Part shown: positions 54,552 to 62,157 of the stretch, one piece after another | Position numbering within the stretch: the stretch's first letter is position 1 | Layout of the letters: each line of letters starts with the position of its first letter | DNA from: CALAGJ01 sp964293305 | GTDB taxonomy: Bacteria > Bacteroidota > Bacteroidia > Chitinophagales > Chitinophagaceae | Reading direction: 5' to 3' | Assembly (NCBI GenBank): GCA_964293305.1 | Contig: CAXYYO010000009.1 | Span: 1 to 64,000, forward strand | DNA: 64,000 bases | The notes under the pieces: model-generated | Seen by the model: the letters and a program-made list of their open reading frames with translations, nothing else | Database searches by the model: none | Told to the model about the DNA's origin: nothing | Translations under genes and position numbers: made by a program

Positions 54552-56522
54552 ATGTTTAATAAAATTTTCAAGCTACTCTTTAGTAGCTTTTTCTTATTTT
54601 CTGTAGTTATTGCAAACAGCCAAACTAATGAACCAGAAGTTCAACTTAGTACTACTGCCACAAAATCTGGTGATAGTATTTTTGTCCATATAAAAATTTC
54701 ATTAAAGCCAAACTTGCGGTTATTTTCATTTAATAAAATGAATGAAGAAGATGCTTTTGTTTCAGAAATCATTTTCGATACTAGTACTGTTGTTGATCAA
54801 TCAAATCGTTACAATGAATCTCAAAATCTGCAAACTATAGCAGATTCAGCCCTAGGTGATTTGCATTTTTTTAATGATAGTGCTATTATCACTATTTCCT
54901 TTCCGGCAGAAAAAATGAAGGGAGATATGATTCAAGGAAGTTTAAATTGGTTGGGTATGCTTGGTGATGAATTTCCCAGTGGTACCATTCCCTTTCAAAC
55001 CTCTTTAACTACAAATGTATCTACAGTAGAAAAAAGTGAAACCGGCCTGAATGGCATTGGACGCGAAACTTCACTTTGGAGTATTTTTCTACAAGCATTC
55101 ATTATCGGTTTAGGTGCATTACTTACACCTTGTGTATATGCTATGCTGCCTGTAACGGTGAGCTTTTTTCTTAAACGAAGTAAAACAAGAAAAGAAAGCG
55201 TACGCAATGCAATTTATTATTCTTCCAGTATCATCGGCATTTTTACATTAATAGGTTTTTTGATTACTGTCTTCTTTGGTCAGGGTGCGTTAAATGCATT
55301 TTCGAGTAGTGCGGGTTTTAACATTTTCGTATTCCTTATGTTCATGATTTTTGGTGTAAGTTTTTTAGGTGCTTTTGAAATAACACTACCTTCTACTTGG
55401 AGTACAAAAATGGATTCCAAGGCTGGCCTTAGTAGCTTTGCAGGTATCTTCTTTATGGCTGCCACATTGGTGATAGTATCATTTTCTTGTACATTGCCTT
55501 TTATAGGCGCCCTTACAGTGCTGATCTCCAAAGGAGAAACCATTACACCGCTGATTGGATTTTTTGGTTTTTCTTTAGCGTTGGCCTTACCGTTTACTGT
55601 AATGGCATTATTTCCCGGGCTTTTAAATAAATTGGCAAAATCCGGTGGATGGCTAAATACACTTAAAGTTACCTTTGGATTTATTGAAATTGCACTTGCC
55701 TTTAAGTTTTTCAGCAGTGCTGACTTAGCATACCATTGGGGCATATTAAATAGAGATGTTTACTTAAGCATTTGGATTGGAGTATTTGGTGCACTATCAC
55801 TCTATCTTTTTGGAAAAATTCGCTTTCATCATGATGATGAATTATCAAAAAACGATTATGGAGTACCCTATTTGGGAGTACCAAGATTCTTTGCAGCGCT
55901 TTCTTCACTTGCATTTACAATATATCTGATTCCGGGTTTGTGGGGAGCACCTTTAAATGCACTGAGTGCATGGCTTCCGGAAATGAAAACACAGGAATTT
56001 AATCTGTACAAATTACAATCCGGCACTTCATCTACAACAACTGTGGCTAATAATGGTGGCATTTCACCTGTAAAATATACTGATATACTAGAAAGTGAAT
56101 TACCTGGAGTTACCGCATTTTTTGATTACGATGAGGGCATGGCTGCAGCAAAGCAACTTCAAAAACCAGTTATGATAGATTTTACGGGTCATGCCTGTGC
56201 AAACTGTAGAAAAATGGAAAGAGAAGTATTGAGCAATAGTAGTGTAACACAAAAGTTACAAAATGATTTCATTGTTATTTCACTATACGTTGATGATAAA
56301 ACAAAACTGCCTGAAAATGAGTGGACAAAATCTGCTGTAGATCATACCCAAATTGATCAAATGGGTGAGAAAAATTTAGATTTTGAAATCAATCTCACTC
56401 AATCAAATGCTCAACCTTTGTATATATTTTTATCCCCGGAGGGAAAACTTATAAAAAATGCAGGTGGGTATAACCCTGATGTAAACCGTTTTATTAAAAT
56501 ATTAGATGAAGTAAAAAAATAA
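54552..56522 (+). CDS. dsbD: Thiol:disulfide interchange protein DsbD
   Basis: From ATG 54552 the protein has 656 residues; the longer frame from 54453 overlaps the upstream gene and lacks a signal peptide. Order: signal peptide, an N-terminal beta domain (about residues 25-160), eight membrane helices with the redox Cys in TPCVYAMLP and SFSCTLPFIG, and a C-terminal thioredoxin domain with C-A-N-C in DFTGHACANCRKME. It moves reducing power from cytoplasmic thioredoxin to the periplasm. The N-terminal domain here lacks an evident Cys pair, which may be why the Cys-bearing domain is supplied by the upstream gene. Confidence 0.9.
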   Translation: MFNKIFKLLFSSFFLFSVVIANSQTNEPEVQLSTTATKSGDSIFVHIKISLKPNLRLFSFNKMNEEDAFVSEIIFDTSTVVDQSNRYNESQNLQTIADSALGDLHFFNDSAIITISFPAEKMKGDMIQGSLNWLGMLGDEFPSGTIPFQTSLTTNVSTVEKSETGLNGIGRETSLWSIFLQAFIIGLGALLTPCVYAMLPVTVSFFLKRSKTRKESVRNAIYYSSSIIGIFTLIGFLITVFFGQGALNAFSSSAGFNIFVFLMFMIFGVSFLGAFEITLPSTWSTKMDSKAGLSSFAGIFFMAATLVIVSFSCTLPFIGALTVLISKGETITPLIGFFGFSLALALPFTVMALFPGLLNKLAKSGGWLNTLKVTFGFIEIALAFKFFSSADLAYHWGILNRDVYLSIWIGVFGALSLYLFGKIRFHHDDELSKNDYGVPYLGVPRFFAALSSLAFTIYLIPGLWGAPLNALSAWLPEMKTQEFNLYKLQSGTSSTTTVANNGGISPVKYTDILESELPGVTAFFDYDEGMAAAKQLQKPVMIDFTGHACANCRKMEREVLSNSSVTQKLQNDFIVISLYVDDKTKLPENEWTKSAVDHTQIDQMGEKNLDFEINLTQSNAQPLYIFLSPEGKLIKNAGGYNPDVNRFIKILDEVKK

Positions 56523-56986
56523 TGAGCCTTACAATAAGAAAAATTGAAAGAAAAGATTGTACGAGAATTTTGGAACTGGTAAAGGAGTTGGCACTATATG
56601 AAAAAGCACCTGAACAGGTTACAGTAACTCAACACCATTTTGAAGAAAGCGGGTTTGGGGAAAATCCGGTATGGTGGGGTTTTGTGGTAACTGATGCTAC
56701 TTTATTTGGAGAAAATATTATAGGCTTTGCAATATACTATATCAGGTTTAGCACGTGGAAAGGACAGCGGATGTATTTAGAAGATATCGTAATAACCGAA
56801 TCAGCAAGAGGAAAAGGAGCTGGTAAATTATTGATGGACGCATTGATGCTAGAAGCAAAAGAAAAACAATTTTCTGGTATGGTTTGGCAGGTGCTCAATT
56901 GGAACGAACCTGCAATCAATTTTTATAAGAAATATTATAACGCTCACTTAGATGATGAATGGATAAATTGTTCCATTGAGTTGTAG
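56522..56986 (+). CDS. GNAT N-acetyltransferase
   Basis: This 154-residue GCN5-type acetyltransferase has the acetyl-CoA loop R-G-K-G-A-G in VITESARGKGAGKLLMDAL, preceded by the strand MYLEDIVI, and the C-terminal motif W-N-E-P-A-I-N-F-Y-K-K. It resembles the spermidine/diamine acetyltransferase (SAT-like) group; the substrate is not certain. Its ATG overlaps the dsbD stop codon by one base. Confidence 0.9.
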   Translation: MSLTIRKIERKDCTRILELVKELALYEKAPEQVTVTQHHFEESGFGENPVWWGFVVTDATLFGENIIGFAIYYIRFSTWKGQRMYLEDIVITESARGKGAGKLLMDALMLEAKEKQFSGMVWQVLNWNEPAINFYKKYYNAHLDDEWINCSIEL

Positions 56987-57091
56987 TACTAGTACTTAGA
57001 TTTCAATAAATATGCAAATTTAATAGAGGATTTAAAAATGCTTCTACTAGATTTGCAATTTTTTCATCTTTATTATCACAATTATTGCAAT

Positions 57092-58033
57092 ATGTATATA
57101 AATTCAATATCATCGTATTTACCAGAATTTATAATGGACAATAAATACTTTGAAGAGACAGCCGGTGTAGACAGTGAATGGATTCTAAATCGTACTGGTA
57201 TTCATGAAAGAAGGAAATGCGGTCCAGAAGAAAACACAAATACAATGGCATGGGAATCAACAAAAAAATTAATAGAGCAACTCCCAGACGATCATCAGTT
57301 TGATATGATAATAGGTGCTACTTATACTCCATATGATACAGTTGTAACCTTGGCTCATTATGTACAAAATCAATTAGGAGTACCAAATATTCCGGTTGTA
57401 AGTATTTCAACAGCTTGTAGTAGTGTACTGAATGCATTCGAAATTGCTATGGGTTATTTCGCAATGGATAGGGCCGAAAAAGTACTAATAGTAGCAAGTG
57501 AACAAAACTCTGCTTACTATGTAGAGAAAGATAAATTAGGTGGGCTTCTTTGGGGAGATGGTTCCGTAGCGTTTGCTGTATCCAAAACAAAGCTCTATGA
57601 AAAAGATCTTGAAGTAAGTTATCTTAAAACAGGAGGGATTGCACATCTTCCTCAAGCTGTTAGTGCTGTGAACTTAAATCCAGCAATTCGGGAACTAAAA
57701 ATGAGTGCTGGAAAAGATATTTTTATGCAAGCATGTATTTATATGTGCTCTGCAAGTTTGGAGGCATTGCGTTTTTGTGGCCTTACAATTTCGGATGTTG
57801 ATTATTTCATACCCCATCAAGCTAACTTAAGAATAAGTCATCATGTACAGCAAGAATTAAAACTTCCAAAGGAAAAATTAGTATCCAATATTGAATATTA
57901 TGGTAATACAGGCTGCTGTGGGTTTGGAATAGGTTTGGCAGAAAAATATCCTGATCTAAAAAAAGGTGAGAACATTTTGGCTGCTGTATTTGGAGGTGGT
58001 TATTCTTATGGTGCTATGATGATAAAAGCGTAG
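57092..58033 (+). CDS. 3-oxoacyl-ACP synthase III (FabH-like)
   Basis: From ATG 57092 (M-Y-I-N-S-I-S-S-Y) the enzyme has 313 residues; an upstream in-frame ATG would add an unlikely 18-residue tail. The thiolase-fold active site is complete: Cys in STACSSVLNA, His in IPHQANLRI, and Asn in YYGNTGCCGFG. The G-G-G-Y-S-Y-G end is typical. It condenses an acyl-CoA with malonyl-ACP. Because the sequence around the Cys is STACSS and not DINAACS, it may belong to a secondary (for example ornithine-lipid or other specialised) branch and not the housekeeping FabH. Confidence 0.85.
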   Translation: MYINSISSYLPEFIMDNKYFEETAGVDSEWILNRTGIHERRKCGPEENTNTMAWESTKKLIEQLPDDHQFDMIIGATYTPYDTVVTLAHYVQNQLGVPNIPVVSISTACSSVLNAFEIAMGYFAMDRAEKVLIVASEQNSAYYVEKDKLGGLLWGDGSVAFAVSKTKLYEKDLEVSYLKTGGIAHLPQAVSAVNLNPAIRELKMSAGKDIFMQACIYMCSASLEALRFCGLTISDVDYFIPHQANLRISHHVQQELKLPKEKLVSNIEYYGNTGCCGFGIGLAEKYPDLKKGENILAAVFGGGYSYGAMMIKA

Positions 58034-58046
58034 CTGCTATTTAATT

Positions 58047-58151
58047 CTAACCACTTTCAATGGCTAATTCCTTTTGAGTCATTACTATTTGCTCTAATCT
58101 GACAATTTCTCTTTGCTCAGAGACTACATTACGTATAAAACTATTGAGGAC
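58047..58151 (-). pseudogene. Possible gene remnant with coiled-coil/HTH-like composition
   Basis: A minus-strand open stretch of 34 codons has no ATG at its beginning and ends in TAG at 58047-58049. Its translation is unusually protein-like for an intergenic region (S-E-Q-R-E-I-V-R-L-E-Q-I-V then M-T-Q-K-E-L-A-I-E-S-G). The last part resembles the first helix pair of XRE-type HTH domains but stops there. It may be the eroded end of a gene or chance. Confidence 0.2.
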
Positions 58152-58288
58152 TTAGATTTGAGTTGACAACAATCCAGTTGTTGGAAGTTTTATATCAGAA
58201 AAAACAGCCTTCTAAATACAGAACTTAAGTTATACAGAATAAATAACGGTTTTCACCGAATTTAAAAATCTTTACAGAAATAGGTATA

Positions 58289-58296
58289 TAGTTTTG
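58289..58296 (+). promoter_or_regulatory. -7 box TAGTTTTG directly before the ABC transporter operon
   Basis: TAGTTTTG is followed by CAGC and ATG 58301, so the first gene of the ABC/LytTR operon should have almost no leader. Confidence 0.5.
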
Positions 58297-58300
58297 CAGC

Positions 58301-59245
58301 ATGACTGAACTAAATTATACACCAGCCTTAGAAACTATAGGCTTGAGTTATAAATATCCCGGTGGTGATGAAATACTAAAAAACATCCATCTAAATGTGC
58401 CCGAAGGCTCTATTTATGGGTTTCTTGGCCCAAATGGTGCTGGAAAAACCACAACACTGAAATTAGTGCTTGGGCTCTTAAAAGGACATACTGGAGAAAT
58501 CAGAATTTTTGGTGAGCCAATGCCTAAATCTAGGATCCAAATTTTACAACAAACAGGTGCTCTTATAGAAACGCCATCACTCTATGGTCACCTTACGGCA
58601 ATGGAAAATTTGCAGGCTGTGCAGCTCATATATAGCTGCAACAAAAGCAGGATGAAATATGTGCTTGAACTAACAGGAATAGCTTATACTGGCAATAAAA
58701 AAGTAAGCAAGTTTTCTCTTGGCATGAAACAACGACTTTCCATAGCCATGACACTATTACATTCTCCAAAGCTGCTCATATTGGATGAGCCTGTAAATGG
58801 CTTAGACCCAAATGGAATATTAGAAATAAGAGAGCTATTACAAAAGCTAAATAAAGCAGAAGGTATGACGATAATTATCTCCAGTCATTTGCTATCAGAA
58901 ATTGAAAAGTTAGTATCTGATATTGCTATTATTCACAAAGGTAGATTACAATTTCAGGGCGCACTCCATGAACTGATGCAGAAGAAACAGGAAACATCTG
59001 CCATCATGATTAGAACAGGAAATAATGAAGCTGCCACTAGTCATTTGATAGCACAACAATACGCAGCAAAGCAGATCAAGAATCATATCACACTCCCTGG
59101 GCTTCCAGATAAAGATCTAGCTAAGATTATACATTTTTTGGTATCAAATAATATTGAAATATTTGAGGTTGTACAACAGCAAAATGACCTCGAAAATATC
59201 TTTATGAATATGCTACAGGAGGAATCAATATCAACCCAAAAATAA
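58301..59245 (+). CDS. ABC transporter ATP-binding protein (ABC-2 type exporter)
   Basis: The ATPase (314 residues) has Walker A GPNGAGKTT, the Q-loop region, signature FSLGMKQRL, Walker B LLILDEPVNGLD and the H-loop in SSHLLSE. It belongs to the bacitracin/lantibiotic-type (BcrA-like) ABC-2 group with a ~90-residue C-terminal extension. It is followed at 10 bases by the permease and then by a two-component system, so the set probably senses and removes a membrane-active compound. Confidence 0.93.
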   Translation: MTELNYTPALETIGLSYKYPGGDEILKNIHLNVPEGSIYGFLGPNGAGKTTTLKLVLGLLKGHTGEIRIFGEPMPKSRIQILQQTGALIETPSLYGHLTAMENLQAVQLIYSCNKSRMKYVLELTGIAYTGNKKVSKFSLGMKQRLSIAMTLLHSPKLLILDEPVNGLDPNGILEIRELLQKLNKAEGMTIIISSHLLSEIEKLVSDIAIIHKGRLQFQGALHELMQKKQETSAIMIRTGNNEAATSHLIAQQYAAKQIKNHITLPGLPDKDLAKIIHFLVSNNIEIFEVVQQQNDLENIFMNMLQEESISTQK

Positions 59246-59255
59246 AATAAATATC

Positions 59256-60032
59256 ATGAATACCTTTATCCATAATTTTCAGAGCGAATGGCTTCGTAAA
59301 AAGAGAAGTTTAGCCTCATGGCTAGTGATTACAGGAGGTGTATTTATGCCCCTCATTTCTACCATTGCAGTCCTTGTATATCCAGATAAAACAATTGGCA
59401 ACTATGACCCCAAAATGTTTTGGGAAACTTTATATAATAATAATATTCAGTTAATGGCTTTTTTCCTAATGCCAATGGGGGTTATACTAACTACCAGTCT
59501 GATTACACAATTAGAACATAAAAATAATACATGGAAACTATTACATGCTTTACCTATTTCCTATATGAATGTTTTTTTCACAAAGCTCATATTAGTGCTC
59601 ATTATGCTGCTACAGTTTTTTATTATTCTTAATCTTTGTATATGGCTTTCCGGCACTATACCTTGTTTAATCGTTCCATCCCTAAAATATCCGGCTGGCC
59701 CATTTCCTTGGAATTACTATTTGAATAATAGTCTTGAATATTTTGTAGGATTGTTACCTATGGTTGCATTGCAATATGTATTGGGTATGATGTTTAAAAA
59801 TTTCCTGATACCATTCGGCTTTGGCATGTCAATGTTTGTATCCGGCTTATTTGCTTTGAAGTGGGAATATGCATATACCCTACCTTATAATTTTACACCC
59901 TTACATAATTTGCAGCATACAGGTGCAGATATTAAAACTCCTCTCCCACTGGCAAGTATTGCGCTGATATGGTTTGTCAGTATAACTATTGTTGGCTTTC
60001 TACTATACCTCAATAAAAAAGATAAATCTTAA
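59256..60032 (+). CDS. ABC-2 type permease (lantibiotic-immunity-like)
   Basis: This 258-residue protein has six membrane helices. The early segment S-E-W-L-R-K-K-R-S-L-A-S-W-L and the helix around MAFFLMPMGVILTTSLITQLEHKNNTWKLLHALPIS are typical of the BcrB/SpaE-type ABC-2 permeases. It pairs with the preceding ATPase. The sensor kinase gene begins directly after its stop codon. Confidence 0.88.
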   Translation: MNTFIHNFQSEWLRKKRSLASWLVITGGVFMPLISTIAVLVYPDKTIGNYDPKMFWETLYNNNIQLMAFFLMPMGVILTTSLITQLEHKNNTWKLLHALPISYMNVFFTKLILVLIMLLQFFIILNLCIWLSGTIPCLIVPSLKYPAGPFPWNYYLNNSLEYFVGLLPMVALQYVLGMMFKNFLIPFGFGMSMFVSGLFALKWEYAYTLPYNFTPLHNLQHTGADIKTPLPLASIALIWFVSITIVGFLLYLNKKDKS

Positions 60033-61121
60033 ATGAGGCAATCCTTTAAAATAGCCATTCATGTAAGCTACTGGCTGCTATACTTGCTACTGTATATTCT
60101 GATGATGCTACCTTTATGGCTGTTTACATTTGAACATTCAAAAACTGAATATTTTGAAAACTTTCTTTCATTCTTATTTGTGTCACCTTTCAGCATAGTA
60201 GTTTTTTTACCTGCTATACTCAGCTTTTACATCTGCTATGTTTTTCTTTTTGAAAAGTATTTTATCAAAAAAGAATATGGTAAATTAATTGTCACCTTAC
60301 TTATTTGCTGTATTTGCTCTTCTGCTTTGGGTAATGCATTGCTGTATTTACAATCAAATCTTAAGATATCTATGAACACAAATACAGAAGGTATTATAGC
60401 CACAAATGTTATCATGTGCACGATTGCTTCAGTCCATGGTATCCTTGCGTTTATCATTAGGGGATTTTTTCAATATTATACAGAAAGTGAGCTCCGTGAA
60501 GCATTAAAACAAAAACAATATGAAACAGAGCTTGCACTAATCAGGTACCAGCTAGACCCACATTTTCTTTTTAATACGCTAAATAATATTGATGTACTTA
60601 TTTCAAAAGACAACTTATTGGCATCTACCTATCTTAATAAACTTTCTTCACTACTTAGATTTATGTTGTATGAAACCAAAATAGATTTTATTCCGATGCA
60701 TAACGAAATTGGCTGCATTACAGCTTACATTGAATTACAAAAACTACGCTATGCCAATAAAGACTTTATACACTATGAAATTGACTGCCCTATTGATACT
60801 TATACAACTGCTGTAGTGCCACCAATGTTACTCATTCCCTTTATAGAAAATGCATTTAAACACACGGGCATATTAAAAAATGACAATTGTATTCAAATAA
60901 AAGTGGCTATCAGCGGTGAGCATCTATATTTTGAGTGTATCAATCAGATAGCGCCACAGCAAGAAGCACCTTCTCATACAGGGATTGGACTTGAGCTTTC
61001 AAAAAAAAGATTAGAGTTATTGTATAATAATACTCATACAATCCAGATAGCACAACATAACAACTACTATCAAGTAAATTTATCTTTACCACTTTATGGT
61101 AATCACCTGCATCATCATTGA
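60033..61121 (+). CDS. LytS-type sensor histidine kinase
   Basis: The protein has 362 residues with four N-terminal membrane helices, a short linker, and a His_kinase (PF06580-type) domain with the H-box LDPHFLFNTLNNIDVL near residue 180. The HATPase part has PPMLLIPFIENAFKHTG (N box) and GIGLELSKKRLELLY (G region). It starts immediately after the permease stop and its end overlaps the response regulator by 26 bases, so all four genes are one operon. Confidence 0.92.
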   Translation: MRQSFKIAIHVSYWLLYLLLYILMMLPLWLFTFEHSKTEYFENFLSFLFVSPFSIVVFLPAILSFYICYVFLFEKYFIKKEYGKLIVTLLICCICSSALGNALLYLQSNLKISMNTNTEGIIATNVIMCTIASVHGILAFIIRGFFQYYTESELREALKQKQYETELALIRYQLDPHFLFNTLNNIDVLISKDNLLASTYLNKLSSLLRFMLYETKIDFIPMHNEIGCITAYIELQKLRYANKDFIHYEIDCPIDTYTTAVVPPMLLIPFIENAFKHTGILKNDNCIQIKVAISGEHLYFECINQIAPQQEAPSHTGIGLELSKKRLELLYNNTHTIQIAQHNNYYQVNLSLPLYGNHLHHH

Positions 61122-61791
61122 GGACGAACCTTTGGCACAGGAGCGTATGGAACAGTATGTAGCAGCATGCCATCAACTGCAATTACTGGGAATATTTGAC
61201 AATGTGTTAGAAGCTAGCAATTTTTTATTAATACATGAAGTGCAGCTTGCTTTTACAGACATTCATCTTGGTTGTGATTCCGGTCTTAACCTTATTGAAT
61301 CTTTACAAATTTCTACCCGCTATATACTCACTACTGCATTTGCAGATTATGCTATAAAAAGTTACGATTTACAGGTAGCAGACTACCTTTTGAAACCATA
61401 CACCTATGAAAGATTTTTGCAGGCAGTGCAAAAAGTCGAAAAGCAAATAAAAGATAGCCATCCAACTACAGATTTCATTTTTGTAAAATCAGGTGTTAGG
61501 ACGGAAAGAATAATACTCAAGGACATTCTTTATATAGAGGGAAATGGTGATTACAGAAATATTGTATTAGCAAATAAAACAATACTAAGCATAATTACCT
61601 TCACAGAATGGGAAAACCAGCTTCCCTCCTATCTATTTACAAGAGTACACAAATCCTTTATCATAAATATGCAGCAAATTTCGTTTGTCAAAAAGGATGT
61701 TGTTGATATAGGGAATAAAAAAATTCCTGTATCTGAAACTTATAGAAAAAAATTTAATCAACTACTTATCACTTTGCCATACAACAAATAA
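61096..61791 (+). CDS. LytTR family response regulator
   Basis: The 231-residue protein has a receiver domain (residues 1-120; phospho-acceptor Asp in FTDIHLG, acidic pair in IIEDEP, Lys in LLKPY) and a LytTR DNA-binding domain (about 130-231: FVKSGVRTERIILKDILYIEGNGDY, RVHKSFIIN). It would bind direct repeats upstream of target genes, most plausibly the ABC operon itself. Its ATG lies inside the kinase gene, so translation is coupled. Confidence 0.93.
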   Translation: MVITCIIIEDEPLAQERMEQYVAACHQLQLLGIFDNVLEASNFLLIHEVQLAFTDIHLGCDSGLNLIESLQISTRYILTTAFADYAIKSYDLQVADYLLKPYTYERFLQAVQKVEKQIKDSHPTTDFIFVKSGVRTERIILKDILYIEGNGDYRNIVLANKTILSIITFTEWENQLPSYLFTRVHKSFIINMQQISFVKKDVVDIGNKKIPVSETYRKKFNQLLITLPYNK

Positions 61792-61822
61792 CAAAATAAA
61801 TTTTACTATTTTGTACTTTTTG
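61791..61822 (+). terminator. Possible AT-rich terminator after the LytTR gene
   Basis: Stem ACAAAATA/TATTTTGT (61791-61798 and 61807-61814) is followed by ACTTTTTGTTTTG. It is weak because almost all pairs are A-T. Confidence 0.4.
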
Positions 61823-61838
61823 TTTTGTTTTAATCGCA

Positions 61839-61998
61839 GATGATGCAGTTGACCTTGTTGTGAAACGTTGAAAGGCAATATCTATGAGTGCTTGATTTTA
61901 TTTTTTATAGAAGTAATATTAAACTATTTATAAGTTAACAATTGTAATCAAATGAACAGGCATGCAGCATGTTAACTTTGTAATAGAATTCAACTGCA
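61839..61998. repeat. MITE-like inverted-end repeat, copy B
   Basis: This copy begins GATGATGCAGTTGA and its reverse complement begins TGCAGTTGAATTCTATT, so the two ends are inverted copies of each other over about 20 bases with a few mismatches. It aligns over its whole length with 8697-8855. Its ends are better conserved as inverted repeats than those of copy A. Confidence 0.55.
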
Positions 61999-62135
61999 TA
62001 TTCTTGGTCAATGCTAATAATGTATAACATCATCATTTTTGTGTGATCAAGAAAAAAATATGCTTTTAGAATTTTCAAAATCTGTAAGTAGAACAATTAA
62101 TTCGCATTTCGAAAAACCACAACAGCTGCATTACC

Positions 62136-62143
62136 TACATTTG
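62136..62143 (+). promoter_or_regulatory. -7 box TACATTTG before feoB
   Basis: TACATTTG fits TAnnTTTG. In other genes of this window the ATG follows such a box by 4-5 bases; here the corresponding position is CTA, and no ATG follows. Confidence 0.4.
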
Positions 62144-62149
62144 AACGCT

Positions 62150-62157
62150 AAAAAAAA
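62150..62157 (+). other. A8 run at the feoB start (possible slip or frameshift site)
   Basis: Eight consecutive A follow GCT (62147-62149). With seven A, the upstream frame (ATG 62060, or TTG 62141) would continue as N-A-K-K-I-K-L-S-S-F-P directly into FeoB; with eight, it stops at TAA 62159-62161. Confidence 0.5.

Larger units (their letters stand above)
61792..62156. other. 365-base gap with MITE-like repeat before feoB
   Basis: The gap contains the AT-rich hairpin, the repeat at 61839-61998, a 33-residue plus-strand frame (62060-62161) that overlaps the feoB start region, and a TAnnTTTG box at 62136-62143. Confidence 0.5.
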
